In this document: positions 8,331-21,433 of the stretch, one piece after another
Layout: every line of letters begins with the position of its first letter
Position numbering within the stretch: the first letter of the stretch is position 1
Made by a program: the position numbers and the translations under genes
Notes under the pieces: generated by a model
What the model saw: only the letters and a program-made list of their open reading frames with translations
What the model was told of the DNA's origin: nothing
Database searches by the model: none
DNA from: Tsukamurella sp. PLM1
GTDB taxonomy: Bacteria; Actinomycetota; Actinomycetes; Mycobacteriales; Mycobacteriaceae
NCBI RefSeq assembly: GCF_023168325.1
Contig: NZ_AP025688.1
Span: forward strand, 558,001 to 622,000
Direction: 5' to 3'
Length of the DNA stretch: 64,000 nucleotides

Positions 8331-8786
8331 GTGCAGCGGGCCGCGGTCTACCGGGCGGAGGAGTTGGTCCGCGGCCTGTTCGACCACGCCGGGGGAGGGC
8401 GCACCGTCGACGTCCTGGGAGTCCCGCTGACCCTGCCGCCCGAGGCCCGGTTCGCCGCGGTCGACTCGGTGCAGGCGTACGTCGACCGTGTGCTCGGCGC
8501 GGGCCGGGTGCGAGTCCGCGCGCGGGCCGGCTCGGCGGGCGCGCACTACGAGGCCGGAGGTGTGATCGCGGTTCCCGCCACCCGGGACGGCACGTGGGCG
8601 CTGCGGGAGCTGGTGATCCTGCACGAACTCGCGCACCACGTGGTCGCGACGTCGGGCGCCGGCGGTGCCGCGCACGGCCCGTCGTTCACCCGCGCCGTCG
8701 TAGACCTCGCTGCGCGGGTCATGGGCCCGGAGGCCGGCCTGGCGTTGCGGATCGTCTACACCGAGTCCGGCGTCGCCGTCGGCTGA
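8331..8786 (+). CDS. HExxH metalloprotein, TIGR04338-like
   Basis: 151 residues with a zinc-hydrolase motif HELAHHV at about residue 101 and a downstream HGPSFTR segment that could supply a third ligand. It resembles the uncharacterised actinobacterial family TIGR04338 (putative metallohydrolase). No signal peptide or membrane segment, so it should be cytoplasmic. It starts GTG three bases after the paralogue pair and so looks like the last gene of the DUF2786 cluster. Protease activity is inferred from the motif only. Confidence 0.75.
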   Translation: MQRAAVYRAEELVRGLFDHAGGGRTVDVLGVPLTLPPEARFAAVDSVQAYVDRVLGAGRVRVRARAGSAGAHYEAGGVIAVPATRDGTWALRELVILHELAHHVVATSGAGGAAHGPSFTRAVVDLAARVMGPEAGLALRIVYTESGVAVG

Positions 8787-8972
8787 TCCGTCGTCGCGTG
8801 GGGGGCGCCGTGGCGTCACGTGGGGGAGTCGGCGCCGCGCGGGGGACAGTCGGACCCTCACTGCACGAGCGGCTTCCAATAGGGGGCGGAACGCCGGAGC
8901 CGCCTTTCGGTGCCGCGCGGGGGACGAACGGCATCGGGTGACGCGGGCAGTCGCAGCCCGTGCGAGGTGCCC

Positions 8973-9076
8973 GCTCCCAGCTGGGGCGTGGTGTCCCCGC
9001 ATCGAGCCGGCGTCCCACCAGCTGCAGCTGGTGGGAGACCAGATTCTGCCGGGGACACCAGCTCCCAGCTGGGAGC
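8973..9076. repeat. Compound palindromic element
   Basis: Two 27-bp arms (8973-8999 and 9050-9076) are inverted copies differing at three positions. Between them sits a perfect 22-bp palindrome (9014-9035) centred on CTGCAG. The outer arm also contains its own 16-bp palindrome, GCTCCCAGCTGGGAGC (9061-9076). The nested symmetry could extrude as a cruciform or mark a small non-autonomous element. Confidence 0.8.
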
Positions 9077-9289
9077 GGCCACCCGAGCGGAGCGAGAACC
9101 GGCGGAGCGGACACCCGCCCGGCCCCGGGGGCGGCACCGTCGGACCCGATTTGGTGACCCGGCGTCGGTCGCGTACCCTGGACTCTCGGAATCCGGTGTT
9201 CCACCGGACTGTTCCACCGAAGACCGTCGGTCATCGGGCGTGAGCCCGATCGAAGGTCCGGCCCCGAGTCGGCGACCCACGCAGGAGGA

Positions 9290-9410
9290 CGAGGCTTCCG
9301 CCGCACGCCGCGAGGTGTGCGCCTACGAACCCCGTGCGCCCTGCGCCGGGGTTCTCGTCGTTTCGGGCTCGAATCTTCGCCCGACGGATGACACGTAGAG
9401 AGGAGGCGAA
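9290..9410 (+). promoter_or_regulatory. Putative ribosomal L10 leader
   Basis: The sequence directly before rplJ contains a strong hairpin, GAACCCCG (9327-9334) with CGGGGTTC (9347-9354) and an inner GCGC/GCGC pair, followed by TCGTCGTTT. Position and shape suit the L10(L12)4-binding leader or an attenuator controlling rplJ-rplL. Assignment rests on location; I did not fold or model-match it. Confidence 0.45.
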
Positions 9411-9412
9411 GT

Positions 9413-9943
9413 ATGGCAAACGCCGAGAAGGTCGCAGCAGTCGCTGAGATCGCCGAGAAGTTCTCGAAGTCCACGGCCACCGTGGTCACCGAGTACCGCG
9501 GGCTGTCGGTCGGTTCCATCACCGAGCTGCGTCGTTCGCTCGGAGCTGGTGCCACCTACTCCGTCGCCAAGAACACCCTGGTCAAGCTCGCCGCCAAGGA
9601 TGCTGGCGTCGAGGGCCTGGACGAGCTGTTCGAGGGTCCGACCGCGATCGCCTTCATCGAGGGTGAGCCGGTCGAGGCCGCCAAGGCGATCAAGAAGTTC
9701 GCCAAGGACAACAAGGCCCTGGTCATCAAGGGCGGCTACATGGACGGCAAGGCGCTGTCCGTGGCCGAGGTCGAGCGTATCGCCGATCTCGAGTCGCGCG
9801 AGGTGCTCCTGGCCAAGCTCGCCGGTGCCATGAAGGGCAACTTGGCGAAGGCCGCTGGCCTGTTCAACGCTCCCGCCTCGCAGGTGGCCCGCCTGGCCGC
9901 CGCGCTGCAGGAGAAGAAGGCCGCCGACGAGGCTGCCGCGTAA
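9413..9943 (+). CDS. rplJ: 50S ribosomal protein L10
   Basis: Stalk-base protein anchoring L7/L12 dimers, 176 residues, the usual length. N-terminal [20 protein letters not shown] and [19 protein letters not shown] are typical of the rRNA-binding domain; the C-terminal Ala-rich helix binds L12. AGAGAGGAG is the ribosome-binding site. First gene of rplJ-rplL. Confidence 0.97.
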   Translation: MANAEKVAAVAEIAEKFSKSTATVVTEYRGLSVGSITELRRSLGAGATYSVAKNTLVKLAAKDAGVEGLDELFEGPTAIAFIEGEPVEAAKAIKKFAKDNKALVIKGGYMDGKALSVAEVERIADLESREVLLAKLAGAMKGNLAKAAGLFNAPASQVARLAAALQEKKAADEAAA

Positions 9944-10041
9944 GACCGCTGATCCAGCGAACCCCGCGCGCACCGCTCGCGGGAACCATCACCACCTTGC
10001 CTCGCGGATCAGCGAGCAAGACTGAACGGAAGGACGCCACC

Positions 10042-10434
10042 ATGGCGAAGCTCACCACCGACGAGCTGCTTGATGCTTTCAAGGAGCTGACCCTGCTCGA
10101 GCTCAGCGAGTTCGTGAAGGCTTTCGAGGAGACCTTCGAGGTCACCGCTGCTGCTCCGGTCGCCGTCGCGGCTGCCGGCGCTGCTCCCGCCGCCGGCGGC
10201 GCCGAGGCCGCTGCCGAGCAGGACGAGTTCGACGTCGTCCTCGAGGGCGCCGGCGACAAGAAGATCCAGGTCATCAAGGTCGTCCGCGAGCTGGTTTCGG
10301 GCCTCGGCCTGAAGGAGGCGAAGGACCTCGTCGAGGGCGCCCCCAAGCCGATCCTGGAGAAGGTCGACAAGGAGGCCGCCGACGCCGCCAAGGCCAAGCT
10401 CGAGGAGGCCGGCGCTTCGGTCTCGGTGAAGTAA
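10042..10434 (+). CDS. rplL: 50S ribosomal protein L7/L12
   Basis: 130 residues with the N-terminal dimerisation domain ([20 protein letters not shown]), Ala-rich hinge and C-terminal factor-binding domain ([21 protein letters not shown]). The start was set at the ATG preceded by GGAAGGA, not at an upstream in-frame GTG/TTG that would add 15 atypical residues. A strong terminator follows. Confidence 0.97.
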   Translation: MAKLTTDELLDAFKELTLLELSEFVKAFEETFEVTAAAPVAVAAAGAAPAAGGAEAAAEQDEFDVVLEGAGDKKIQVIKVVRELVSGLGLKEAKDLVEGAPKPILEKVDKEAADAAKAKLEEAGASVSVK

Positions 10435-10459
10435 TTCCCGAACCGCACGTCAGTGCTGG

Positions 10460-10490
10460 AACGGCCCCGTCGCATTGCGGCGGGGCCGTT
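10460..10490 (+). terminator. Terminator after rplL
   Basis: Perfect 10-bp stem AACGGCCCCG (10460-10469) with CGGGGCCGTT (10481-10490), then TTCC. Confidence 0.85.
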
Positions 10491-10666
10491 TCCGTGCGTG
10501 CGCCTGGCCCGACGGTGCCCGTCCGCCAGGCCCGGTACCGTCGGCCAGAGTGACTCGTCAGTACGAACCGAGAGGTCCGGTACCGCGACCTGGTGTGACT
10601 GCGGTACTGTGCTCCCATCGGTCTGTGGCGCGAGCCACACCTGGAGTGCGACGAAAGGTCTCGACA

Positions 10667-11830
10667 GTGGGTGTCGAAGTAACTACCAAGAACCTGACCA
10701 AGTCGTTCGGTTCCCAGAACATCTGGTCGGACGTCTCGCTGACCCTGCCGCAGGGTGAGGTCTCGGTTCTGCTCGGCCCGTCGGGTACCGGTAAGTCGGT
10801 GTTCCTGAAGTCGCTGATCGGTCTGCTGCGCCCCGAGGAGGGCGAGATCATCATCGACGGCACGGACATCCTCACGTGTACGTCGTCGGAGCTGTACGAG
10901 ATCCGGAAGATGTTCGGCGTGCTGTTCCAGGACGGCGCGCTGTTCGGCTCGATGAACCTGTACGACAACACGGCCTTCCCGCTTCGTGAGCACACGAAGA
11001 AGAAGGAGAGCGAGATCCGTCAGATCACGATGGAGAAGCTCGAGATGGTCGGCCTGATCGGCGCGGAGGACAAGCTCCCCGGCGAGATCTCCGGCGGTAT
11101 GCGTAAGCGTGCCGGCCTGGCTCGCGCGCTGGTGATGGACCCGCAGATCATGCTCGTCGATGAGCCGGACTCCGGCCTCGACCCCGTGCGTACCACCTAC
11201 ACCAGCCAGCTGCTGATGGACATCAACGCGCAGATCGACTGCACGACGCTGATCGTCTCGCACAACATCAACATCGCCCGCACGGTGCCGGACAACATGG
11301 GCATGCTCTTCCTCAAGCACCTGGTGATGTTCGGCCCGCGCGAGGTGCTGCTCACCTCCGAGGAGCCGGTGGTCAAGCAGTTCCTCTCCGGCTCGATGAT
11401 CGGCCCGATCGGCATGTCGGAGGAGAAGGACTCGGCGCAGATGGAGGCGGAGGCCGCGCGCGTGGCCGCCGGCCATTCCGACGGTGGCGTCGACGTGCCA
11501 GACGAGATCGCTCCGCAGATGCAGCCCACGCCGGGCATGCCGCCGCGTAAGGGCGAGCAGCGGCGCAAGGCCCGCGTCCGCCAGATCCTGCCGACCCTCC
11601 CGGAGCGCGCGCAGATCGCGATCCGCAAGGACCTCGGCGACGACCCGGCGGATTTCGCGGCCACCCCGGTCCAGGCGCACAGCGCCGCCGCGGTGCAGGC
11701 GCCGGAGACGGCTCCCGTCTCCATCCAGAAGCAGTTCCCGGGCGACGACGCGCCCACCGCCGGCTACCAGGTGACCCAGCCGGTCGACGAGAACCCGACC
11801 GATCACCTGCCGAAGGTCGACGGCCGCTAG
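10667..11830 (+). CDS. mceG: Mce-transporter ATPase MceG (Mkl)
   Basis: ABC ATPase that energises Mce lipid/sterol import complexes. 387 residues: Walker A GPSGTGKS at 37-44, an unusual ISGGMRKR signature, Walker B LVDEPD, and the long C-terminal extension specific to Mkl/MceG. It closely follows mycobacterial Mkl through SLIGLLRPEEGEI, LFQDGALFGSMNLYDNTAFP and IARTVPDNMGMLF. The start GTG at 10667 gives MGVEVTTKNLTKSFGS as in mycobacteria; upstream in-frame codons are not homologous. Transporter subunits are encoded elsewhere. Monocistronic between two terminators, as near rplL in mycobacteria. Confidence 0.95.
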   Translation: MGVEVTTKNLTKSFGSQNIWSDVSLTLPQGEVSVLLGPSGTGKSVFLKSLIGLLRPEEGEIIIDGTDILTCTSSELYEIRKMFGVLFQDGALFGSMNLYDNTAFPLREHTKKKESEIRQITMEKLEMVGLIGAEDKLPGEISGGMRKRAGLARALVMDPQIMLVDEPDSGLDPVRTTYTSQLLMDINAQIDCTTLIVSHNINIARTVPDNMGMLFLKHLVMFGPREVLLTSEEPVVKQFLSGSMIGPIGMSEEKDSAQMEAEAARVAAGHSDGGVDVPDEIAPQMQPTPGMPPRKGEQRRKARVRQILPTLPERAQIAIRKDLGDDPADFAATPVQAHSAAAVQAPETAPVSIQKQFPGDDAPTAGYQVTQPVDENPTDHLPKVDGR

Positions 11831-11845
11831 TCCCTCGCACTCGAC

Positions 11846-11876
11846 AGCGCCGCCCCGGAGTCTCCGGGGCGGCGCT
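11846..11876 (+). terminator. Terminator after mceG
   Basis: A 14-bp perfect stem (AGCGCCGCCCCGGA at 11846-11859 with its complement at 11863-11876) with a three-base loop, 15 nt after the stop codon. Confidence 0.85.
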
Positions 11877-12323
11877 ACGTGTTTCAGGTGGCGCTCAGGG
11901 TCCGCGGGGAGCCGCTCAGACTGCGCGATGCATCGCGCCGGGCTCGATATTCGAAGGAAATCGGCGGTTTCGCTTGACGTTCGCGTGGATTCGGGTCACA
12001 GTTATCGGCAGGATGCGACGTGCTCGTGTCCACGTGACAGCATCGTCGGGTGCGTCCGGCCCATCCGGCAGCCAGCCCCGGGCCGGCAGTCCTGACGGTG
12101 CGCGGTGTTCGATTCTCGGCGCGCGTGTCGCTTGCGCGCAAGCCCCGGCGGGGCTTAGTCTGGTCTGCCTCTTGCGGGGTGGTCGATCCTCTGTTATTGT
12201 TGGACGTTGCGCTGGCTGCCTCCTGCCCATCTGAATATCCGCCTCTGCAATTGAGGGCGTTTGCTCTGCGGGTTGCCGTCAGCACAATTTGGCAACGTTA
12301 CTAGTCACAGCAGAGGACGCATC
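11877..12323 (+). promoter_or_regulatory. rpoBC promoter region
   Basis: About 450 bp without a gene. It contains a palindrome CTTGCGCGCAAG (12131-12142), an overlapping hairpin AAGCCCC-GGC-GGGGCTT (12140-12156) and then a candidate sigma-A promoter: TTGCGG (12172-12177), 17-bp spacer, TATTGT (12195-12200). That leaves a leader of about 120 nt before rpoB. The promoter is a visual call; more than one may exist. Confidence 0.4.
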
Positions 12324-15300
12324 TTGGCAGTCTCCGTCTCCAGCCAGACTCAGAACGATCAGAACGACGCCGTGGTGCCCGGAGCGCCCAAGCGCGTGTC
12401 GTTCGCGAAGATCTCCGAGCCCCTTCCCGTGCCGGGCCTGCTCGACCTGCAGATCGACTCGTTCGAGTGGCTCGTCGGTACGCCCGCTTGGCGGGAGAAG
12501 GCCGCCGCGCGCGGCGAGGCACAGCCCACCGGCGGTCTGGAGGACATCCTCGCTGAGCTGTCGCCCATCGAGGACTTCTCGGGCTCGATGTCTCTCTCCT
12601 TCTCCGATCCGCGCTTCGACGAGGTCAAGGCCTCGATCGAGGAGTGCAAGGACAAGGACATGACGTACGCGGCGCCGCTGTTCGTCACCGCCGAGTTCAT
12701 CAACAACAACACCGGCGAGATCAAGTCGCAGACCGTCTTCATGGGCGATTTCCCGATGATGACCGACAAGGGCACGTTCATCATCAACGGCACCGAGCGT
12801 GTCGTCGTCTCGCAGCTCGTCCGCAGCCCGGGCGTGTACTTCGACGAGACCATCGACAAGTCGACCGAGAAGCCGCTGCACAGCGTCAAGGTCATCCCGG
12901 CCCGCGGCGCGTGGCTCGAGTTCGACGTGGACAAGCGCGACACCGTCGGCGTCCGCATCGACCGCAAGCGCCGCCAGCCGGTCACCGTGCTGCTCAAGGC
13001 CCTCGGCTGGACCAGCGAGCAGATCCTCGAGCGCTTCGGCTTCTCGGAGATCATGCGGTCCACCCTGGAGAAGGACAACACGGCCGGCACCGATGAGGCG
13101 CTGCTCGACATCTACCGCAAGCTGCGCCCGGGCGAGCCGCCCACGAAGGAGTCGGCGCAGACCCTGCTGGAGAACCTGTTCTTCAAGGAGAAGCGCTACG
13201 ACCTGGCCCGCGTCGGCCGGTACAAGCTGAACAAGAAGCTCGGTCTCCCGGCGAACTCCGACGGCACGCAGCCGCTGGTGCTCACCGAGGAGGACATCGT
13301 CGCGACGATCGAGTACCTCGTGCGCCTGCACGAGGCACCGTCGGAGCAGCTCACCTACATGACCGTGCCGGACGGCGACGAGGTCCCCGTCGAGGTCGAC
13401 GACATCGACCACTTCGGCAACCGGCGCCTGCGCACCGTCGGCGAGCTGATCCAGAACCAGCTGCGCGTGGGCCTGTCCCGCATGGAGCGCGTCGTCCGCG
13501 AGCGCATGACCACGCAGGACGTCGAGGCGATCACCCCGCAGACCCTGATCAACATCCGCCCGGTCTCGGCGGCGATCAAGGAGTTCTTCGGCACCTCGCA
13601 GCTGTCGCAGTTCATGGACCAGAACAACCCGCTGTCGGGCCTGACCCACAAGCGCCGCCTGTCGGCCCTCGGCCCCGGTGGTCTGTCGCGTGAGCGCGCG
13701 GGCCTCGAGGTCCGCGACGTCCACCCGTCGCACTACGGCCGCATGTGCCCGATCGAGACCCCTGAGGGCCCGAACATCGGCCTGATCGGCTCGCTGTCGG
13801 TGTACGCGCGGGTCAATCCGTTCGGCTTCATCGAGACGCCGTACCGCAAGGTCGTCGACGGGCAGACCACCGACGAGGTCGTCTACATGACGGCCGACGA
13901 GGAGGACCGTTACTACATCGCGCAGGCCAACGCCGCGACCGATGCGAACGGTCGCCTGTCGGACGACAAGGTGCTCGTGCGTAAGCGCGGCTCCGAGGTG
14001 GAGTTCGTCCCCGTCTCCGCTGTGGAGTACATGGACATCTCGCCGCGCCAGATGGTGTCGGTCGCGACGGCCATGATCCCGTTCCTCGAGCACGACGACG
14101 CCAACCGTGCCCTCATGGGCGCGAACATGCAGCGCCAGGCCGTGCCGCTGGTCCGTTCCGAGTCGCCGCTGGTCGGCACCGGCATGGAGCTGCGCGCCGC
14201 GGTCGACGCCGGCGACGTGGTCATCACCGAGAAGCCGGGTGTCGTCGAGGAGGTCTCCGCCGACTTCATCACGATCATGGCCGACGAGGGCACGCGTAAG
14301 ACCCACAAGCTGCGCAAGTTCGCGCGCAGTAACCAGGGCACCTGCGCCAACCAGCGCCCGATCGTCAACGCGGGCCAGCGGGTCGAGGCCGGACAGGTCC
14401 TGGCCGACGGCCCCTGCACCGACAACGGTGAGATGGCGCTCGGCAAGAACCTGCTCGTGGCGATCATGCCGTGGGAGGGCCACAACTACGAGGACGCGAT
14501 CATCCTCTCGCAGCGCCTGGTGGAGGAGGACGTGCTGACGTCCATCCACATCGAGGAGCACGAGATCGATGCCCGCGACACCAAGCTGGGCGCCGAGGAG
14601 ATCACCCGGGACATCCCGAACGTCTCCGACGAGGTGCTGGCCGATCTCGACGAGCGCGGCATCATCCGCATCGGCGCCGAGGTCCGCGACGGCGACATCC
14701 TGGTCGGCAAGGTCACCCCGAAGGGCGAGACCGAGCTGACCCCGGAGGAGCGGCTGCTCCGCGCGATCTTCGGTGAGAAGGCGCGCGAGGTCCGCGACAC
14801 GTCGCTCAAGGTGCCCCACGGCGAGACCGGCAAGGTGATCGGCGTCCGCGTCTTCTCGCGCGACGACGACGACGAGCTGGCCCCCGGCGTGAACGAGCTG
14901 GTCCGCGTGTACGTGGCCCAGAAGCGCAAGGTCCAGGACGGCGACAAGCTGGCCGGCCGCCACGGAAACAAGGGCGTCATCGGCAAGATCCTCCCCGCCG
15001 AGGACATGCCCTTCCTGCCCGACGGCACCCCGGTCGACATCATCCTCAACACGCACGGCGTGCCGCGTCGTATGAACATCGGCCAGATCCTGGAGACCCA
15101 CCTCGGGTGGGTCGCCAAGACCGGCTGGGACGTGCGCGACGAGAACGGGAACATCCCGGACTGGGCGTCGCAGCTCCCCGAGGAGATGTACGCCCAGCCC
15201 AAGGACACCAACACAGCCACCCCCGTCTTCGACGGTGCGCGGGACGAGGAGCTGGCCGGCCTGCTCGGCTCGACGCTCCCGAACCGCGACGGCGACGTGA

Positions 15301-15839
15301 TGGTTCAGGCCGACGGCAAGGCGACGCTGTTCGACGGCCGCTCGGGCGAGCCCTTCCCGTACCCGGTGGCCATCGGCTACATGTACATCCTCAAGCTGCA
15401 CCACCTGGTCGACGAGAAGATCCACGCCCGCTCGACCGGTCCGTACTCGATGATCACGCAGCAGCCGCTGGGTGGTAAGGCGCAGTTCGGTGGTCAGCGC
15501 TTCGGTGAGATGGAGTGCTGGGCCATGCAGGCCTACGGCGCCGCCTACACCCTGCAGGAACTGCTCACCATCAAGTCGGACGACGTGGTCGGCCGCGTGA
15601 AGGTGTACGAGGCGATCGTCAAGGGCGAGAACATCCCCGAGCCCGGCATCCCCGAGTCGTTCAAGGTGCTCCTCAAGGAGCTCCAGTCGCTCTGCCTCAA
15701 CGTGGAGGTCCTGTCGTCCGACGGTGCCGCCATCGAGATGGCCGACGGCGACGACGAGGATCTCGAGCGCGCTGCTGCCAACCTCGGCATCAACCTCTCG
15801 CGCAACGAGAACGCCTCCGCCGAAGACCTCGCGAACTAG
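12324..15839 (+). CDS. rpoB: DNA-directed RNA polymerase beta subunit
   Basis: 1171 residues, full length. I set the start at TTG 12324 ([10 protein letters not shown]) because GAGGA precedes it and mycobacterial RpoB also begins from this type of codon; an upstream TTG at 12261 would add 21 unlikely residues. The rifampicin-resistance region (residues 423-450) reads [20 protein letters not shown] then [12 protein letters not shown]; the key D432, H442 and S447 are wild type, so no rifampicin-resistance change is visible there. Followed 30 nt later by rpoC. Confidence 0.97.
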   Translation: MAVSVSSQTQNDQNDAVVPGAPKRVSFAKISEPLPVPGLLDLQIDSFEWLVGTPAWREKAAARGEAQPTGGLEDILAELSPIEDFSGSMSLSFSDPRFDEVKASIEECKDKDMTYAAPLFVTAEFINNNTGEIKSQTVFMGDFPMMTDKGTFIINGTERVVVSQLVRSPGVYFDETIDKSTEKPLHSVKVIPARGAWLEFDVDKRDTVGVRIDRKRRQPVTVLLKALGWTSEQILERFGFSEIMRSTLEKDNTAGTDEALLDIYRKLRPGEPPTKESAQTLLENLFFKEKRYDLARVGRYKLNKKLGLPANSDGTQPLVLTEEDIVATIEYLVRLHEAPSEQLTYMTVPDGDEVPVEVDDIDHFGNRRLRTVGELIQNQLRVGLSRMERVVRERMTTQDVEAITPQTLINIRPVSAAIKEFFGTSQLSQFMDQNNPLSGLTHKRRLSALGPGGLSRERAGLEVRDVHPSHYGRMCPIETPEGPNIGLIGSLSVYARVNPFGFIETPYRKVVDGQTTDEVVYMTADEEDRYYIAQANAATDANGRLSDDKVLVRKRGSEVEFVPVSAVEYMDISPRQMVSVATAMIPFLEHDDANRALMGANMQRQAVPLVRSESPLVGTGMELRAAVDAGDVVITEKPGVVEEVSADFITIMADEGTRKTHKLRKFARSNQGTCANQRPIVNAGQRVEAGQVLADGPCTDNGEMALGKNLLVAIMPWEGHNYEDAIILSQRLVEEDVLTSIHIEEHEIDARDTKLGAEEITRDIPNVSDEVLADLDERGIIRIGAEVRDGDILVGKVTPKGETELTPEERLLRAIFGEKAREVRDTSLKVPHGETGKVIGVRVFSRDDDDELAPGVNELVRVYVAQKRKVQDGDKLAGRHGNKGVIGKILPAEDMPFLPDGTPVDIILNTHGVPRRMNIGQILETHLGWVAKTGWDVRDENGNIPDWASQLPEEMYAQPKDTNTATPVFDGARDEELAGLLGSTLPNRDGDVMVQADGKATLFDGRSGEPFPYPVAIGYMYILKLHHLVDEKIHARSTGPYSMITQQPLGGKAQFGGQRFGEMECWAMQAYGAAYTLQELLTIKSDDVVGRVKVYEAIVKGENIPEPGIPESFKVLLKELQSLCLNVEVLSSDGAAIEMADGDDEDLERAAANLGINLSRNENASAEDLAN

Positions 15840-15869
15840 TCCACGCCAACCGAACGAATTAGGAGAGAA

Positions 15870-19826
<3,957 letters not shown>

Positions 19827-19841
19827 GCTGAGTAGCTGATC

Positions 19842-19878
19842 ACGGCCCCCGCCCTGCTTCTGGCAGGCCGGGGGCCGT
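19842..19878 (+). terminator. Terminator after rpoC
   Basis: ACGGCCCCCG (19842-19851) pairs perfectly with CGGGGGCCGT (19869-19878) and the loop has further CCTGC/GCAGG pairing; followed by TCTCATT. Ends the rpoBC operon 15 nt after the stop. Confidence 0.85.
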
Positions 19879-19903
19879 TCTCATTGGTTCGACGGTGCCG
19901 GTT

Positions 19904-19955
19904 GCCAGCGGTTTCCGCGGCGCTGACCTAGGACTTCGTCGCCGAAACCGGAGCG
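19904..19955. repeat. 52-bp inverted-repeat element, copy A
   Basis: Begins GCCAGCGGTTTC and ends GCCGAAACCGGAGCG. It is the same length as, and about four-fifths identical to, the element at 20426-20477. The two copies flank the DUF6886-like gene remnant on both sides, in the same orientation. Confidence 0.65.
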
Positions 19956-19986
19956 TCTCGAGCGCGGGAAACGTCGACTTCGTGAG

Positions 19987-20415
19987 GTGGTGTGGGCGGT
20001 CGACGAGCGCCACGCCCCGGACTACTGGTTCCCGCGGCAATGCCCGCGGGCGATGGCCTGGCGGACCGACGCGTCGTCCGACGCCGATGTCGCCGCCCTC
20101 CTCACCGGGGCCGATCGCGTGCACATGATCGAGTACGGCTGGCTCGAGGCGTTCCTCACCGCCGAGGTCTACGCGTACCGGTTCGACGCGGAGCAGTTCA
20201 CGCCGTTCGGCGACGACGGGCACGCGATGGTCGCCACGGTGGAGGTCGTGCCGCTGGGACCGCCGGAACCCGTGGGCGCTCTCGCGGCGCTGCACGACGC
20301 CGCCCGGATCGAGCTGCGGGTGGTGCCGTCGCTCGAACCGTGGTGGGACCGCGTCGTGACGTCGTCACTGGGGTGGAGCGGGATCCGGCTGCGCAATCGC
20401 CGTCACGGCGCCTGA
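19987..20415 (+). CDS. DUF6886-like protein, N-terminally truncated
   Basis: 142 residues starting GTG. The segment VVWAVDERHAPDYWFPRQCP is typical of the interior of the uncharacterised DUF6886 family, whose members normally have about 30 residues before it. No such N-terminus exists in any frame upstream; instead the sequence is the 52-bp repeat element, with an in-frame stop at 19924. The gene therefore looks 5'-truncated, although GTG 19987 could still give a shortened product. The family assignment is from memory of the motif and is moderate. Confidence 0.55.
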   Translation: MVWAVDERHAPDYWFPRQCPRAMAWRTDASSDADVAALLTGADRVHMIEYGWLEAFLTAEVYAYRFDAEQFTPFGDDGHAMVATVEVVPLGPPEPVGALAALHDAARIELRVVPSLEPWWDRVVTSSLGWSGIRLRNRRHGA

Positions 20416-20425
20416 TCGTCCGATT

Positions 20426-20477
20426 GTCAGCGGTTTCGGCGCTGTCGACCTGCGATTCGTCCGCCGAAACCGCTGCG
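20426..20477. repeat. 52-bp inverted-repeat element, copy B
   Basis: A better preserved copy with perfect 13-bp terminal inverted repeats, AGCGGTTTCGGCG (20429-20441) and CGCCGAAACCGCT (20462-20474), around a GTCGACCTGCGATTCGTC-like centre. Lies between the DUF6886-like gene and the DoxX promoter. Confidence 0.7.
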
Positions 20478-20490
20478 AACCACCTCCCTG

Positions 20491-20545
20491 TTGACGGGAC
20501 GAATCGAGTGTGTACGGTGTGAACATTCGCCGATGTTCACACCGT
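20491..20545 (+). promoter_or_regulatory. DoxX promoter with 13+13 palindromic operator
   Basis: A candidate promoter, TTGACG (20491-20496) and TACGGT (20513-20518) with 16-bp spacing, overlaps a perfect inverted repeat: ACGGTGTGAACAT (20514-20526), six bases, ATGTTCACACCGT (20533-20545). Such a long perfect dyad over the -10 and start is typical of a TetR- or MarR-type repressor site. No regulator gene adjoins it. Confidence 0.7.
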
Positions 20546-20569
20546 GAACACTGACTCGAGGAGTCCGCT

Positions 20570-21001
20570 ATGACCGCTGTGCCCGCCAACGCCGCATCTG
20601 CCGCACACGCCACGCAGGCGCGGGGGCGCTCGAAGTCCTGGATCGCGGGCATGGTGATCACCGTGCTGGTCTGGGCGTTCCTGGTCTTCGACGTCGTGGG
20701 CAAGGTGACCAAGCCGCAGGCGGTCATCGACGGCACGCTGCAGCTCGGCTTCCAGGACAAGCACATCCTGGTCATCGGGATCGTGCTGCTCGTCGGCGTC
20801 GTGCTGTGGACGATCCCGCGCACGGCGGTGATCGGCGCGATCTACCTCACCGGCTACCTCGGGGGCGCCGTCGCGATCAATCTCCGCGCCGAGCAGCCGA
20901 TCGCCGGCTTCGTGCTCTCGGGCGTCTACGTCGGCGTGCTGATCTGGCTGGCGATGCTCCTCCGTCGGCCCGACCTGCGCCGCGCGATCCTCGGCCGCTG
21001 A
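20570..21001 (+). CDS. DoxX-family membrane protein
   Basis: 143 residues with four predicted membrane helices (about 24-44, 62-82, 88-106, 112-132), matching the small DoxX-like family. DoxX proteins have been linked to thiol/oxidative-stress membrane complexes in mycobacteria, but for this subgroup the role is unknown. GAGGAG precedes the ATG. The strong operator in its promoter suggests inducible expression. Confidence 0.75.
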   Translation: MTAVPANAASAAHATQARGRSKSWIAGMVITVLVWAFLVFDVVGKVTKPQAVIDGTLQLGFQDKHILVIGIVLLVGVVLWTIPRTAVIGAIYLTGYLGGAVAINLRAEQPIAGFVLSGVYVGVLIWLAMLLRRPDLRRAILGR

Positions 21002-21024
21002 CCGCGCCCGTGCTGCGCCGGGAG

Positions 21025-21399
21025 CTACGGAGTCGGCACGATCTCCGCGCCGAGCGGCAGCAGCGACACCCGGATCATCTTGAAGTTCGCGATCCCCAGC
21101 GGGATCCCGATGATGGTCAGGCACAGTGCGATCCCCGTCGTAATGTGCCCGATCGCCAGCCAGACCCCGGCGACCAAGATCCAGATGATGTTCCCCAGCA
21201 GCGACGCGGCACCGGCGTCGGGCCGGTCCACCACCTTGCGGCCGAACGGCCACAGTGCGTAGCCCGCGATCCGGAACGATGCCAGCCCGAACGGGATCGT
21301 CACGATCAGGATGCAGCACAGGATCCCCGCGGCCACGTATCCGATCGCCATCCAGAATCCGCAGAGCACCAGCCAGATGATGTTGAGGATCAGCTTCAT
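21025..21399 (-). CDS. YccF domain membrane protein
   Basis: 124 residues with two copies of the YccF repeat (LNIIWLVLCGFWMAIGY and GNIIWILVAGVWLAIGH), each followed by IPFG/IPLG and a conserved FxxxGxxLxPFG-like segment. Four hydrophobic stretches. Function not known. Divergent from the next gene with only 34 bp between them. Confidence 0.88.
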   Translation of the reverse strand: MKLILNIIWLVLCGFWMAIGYVAAGILCCILIVTIPFGLASFRIAGYALWPFGRKVVDRPDAGAASLLGNIIWILVAGVWLAIGHITTGIALCLTIIGIPLGIANFKMIRVSLLPLGAEIVPTP

Positions 21400-21433
21400 C
21401 GCACCAGTATGCCCGCAGGTCTACCGTGGACGT

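Larger units (their letters stand above)
8787..9412. other. Gene-free region with palindromic element and G-rich repeats
   Basis: No coding frame is convincing here. The stretch holds two direct copies of GCCGCGCGGGGGAC (8834-8847 and 8912-8925), a 104-bp palindromic element (8973-9076), a small hairpin TCCGGTG-TTC-CACCGGA (9192-9208), and next to rplJ the presumed L10 leader. Confidence 0.7.

Noticed and set aside
8719-9555. Minus-strand frames covering the gene-free region before rplJ
   Set aside because: They run through the palindromes and the leader, lack start signals and match no family.
13590-13680. Possible rifampicin-resistance mutation in rpoB
   Set aside because: The resistance-determining region has the wild-type residues at D432, H442 and S447.
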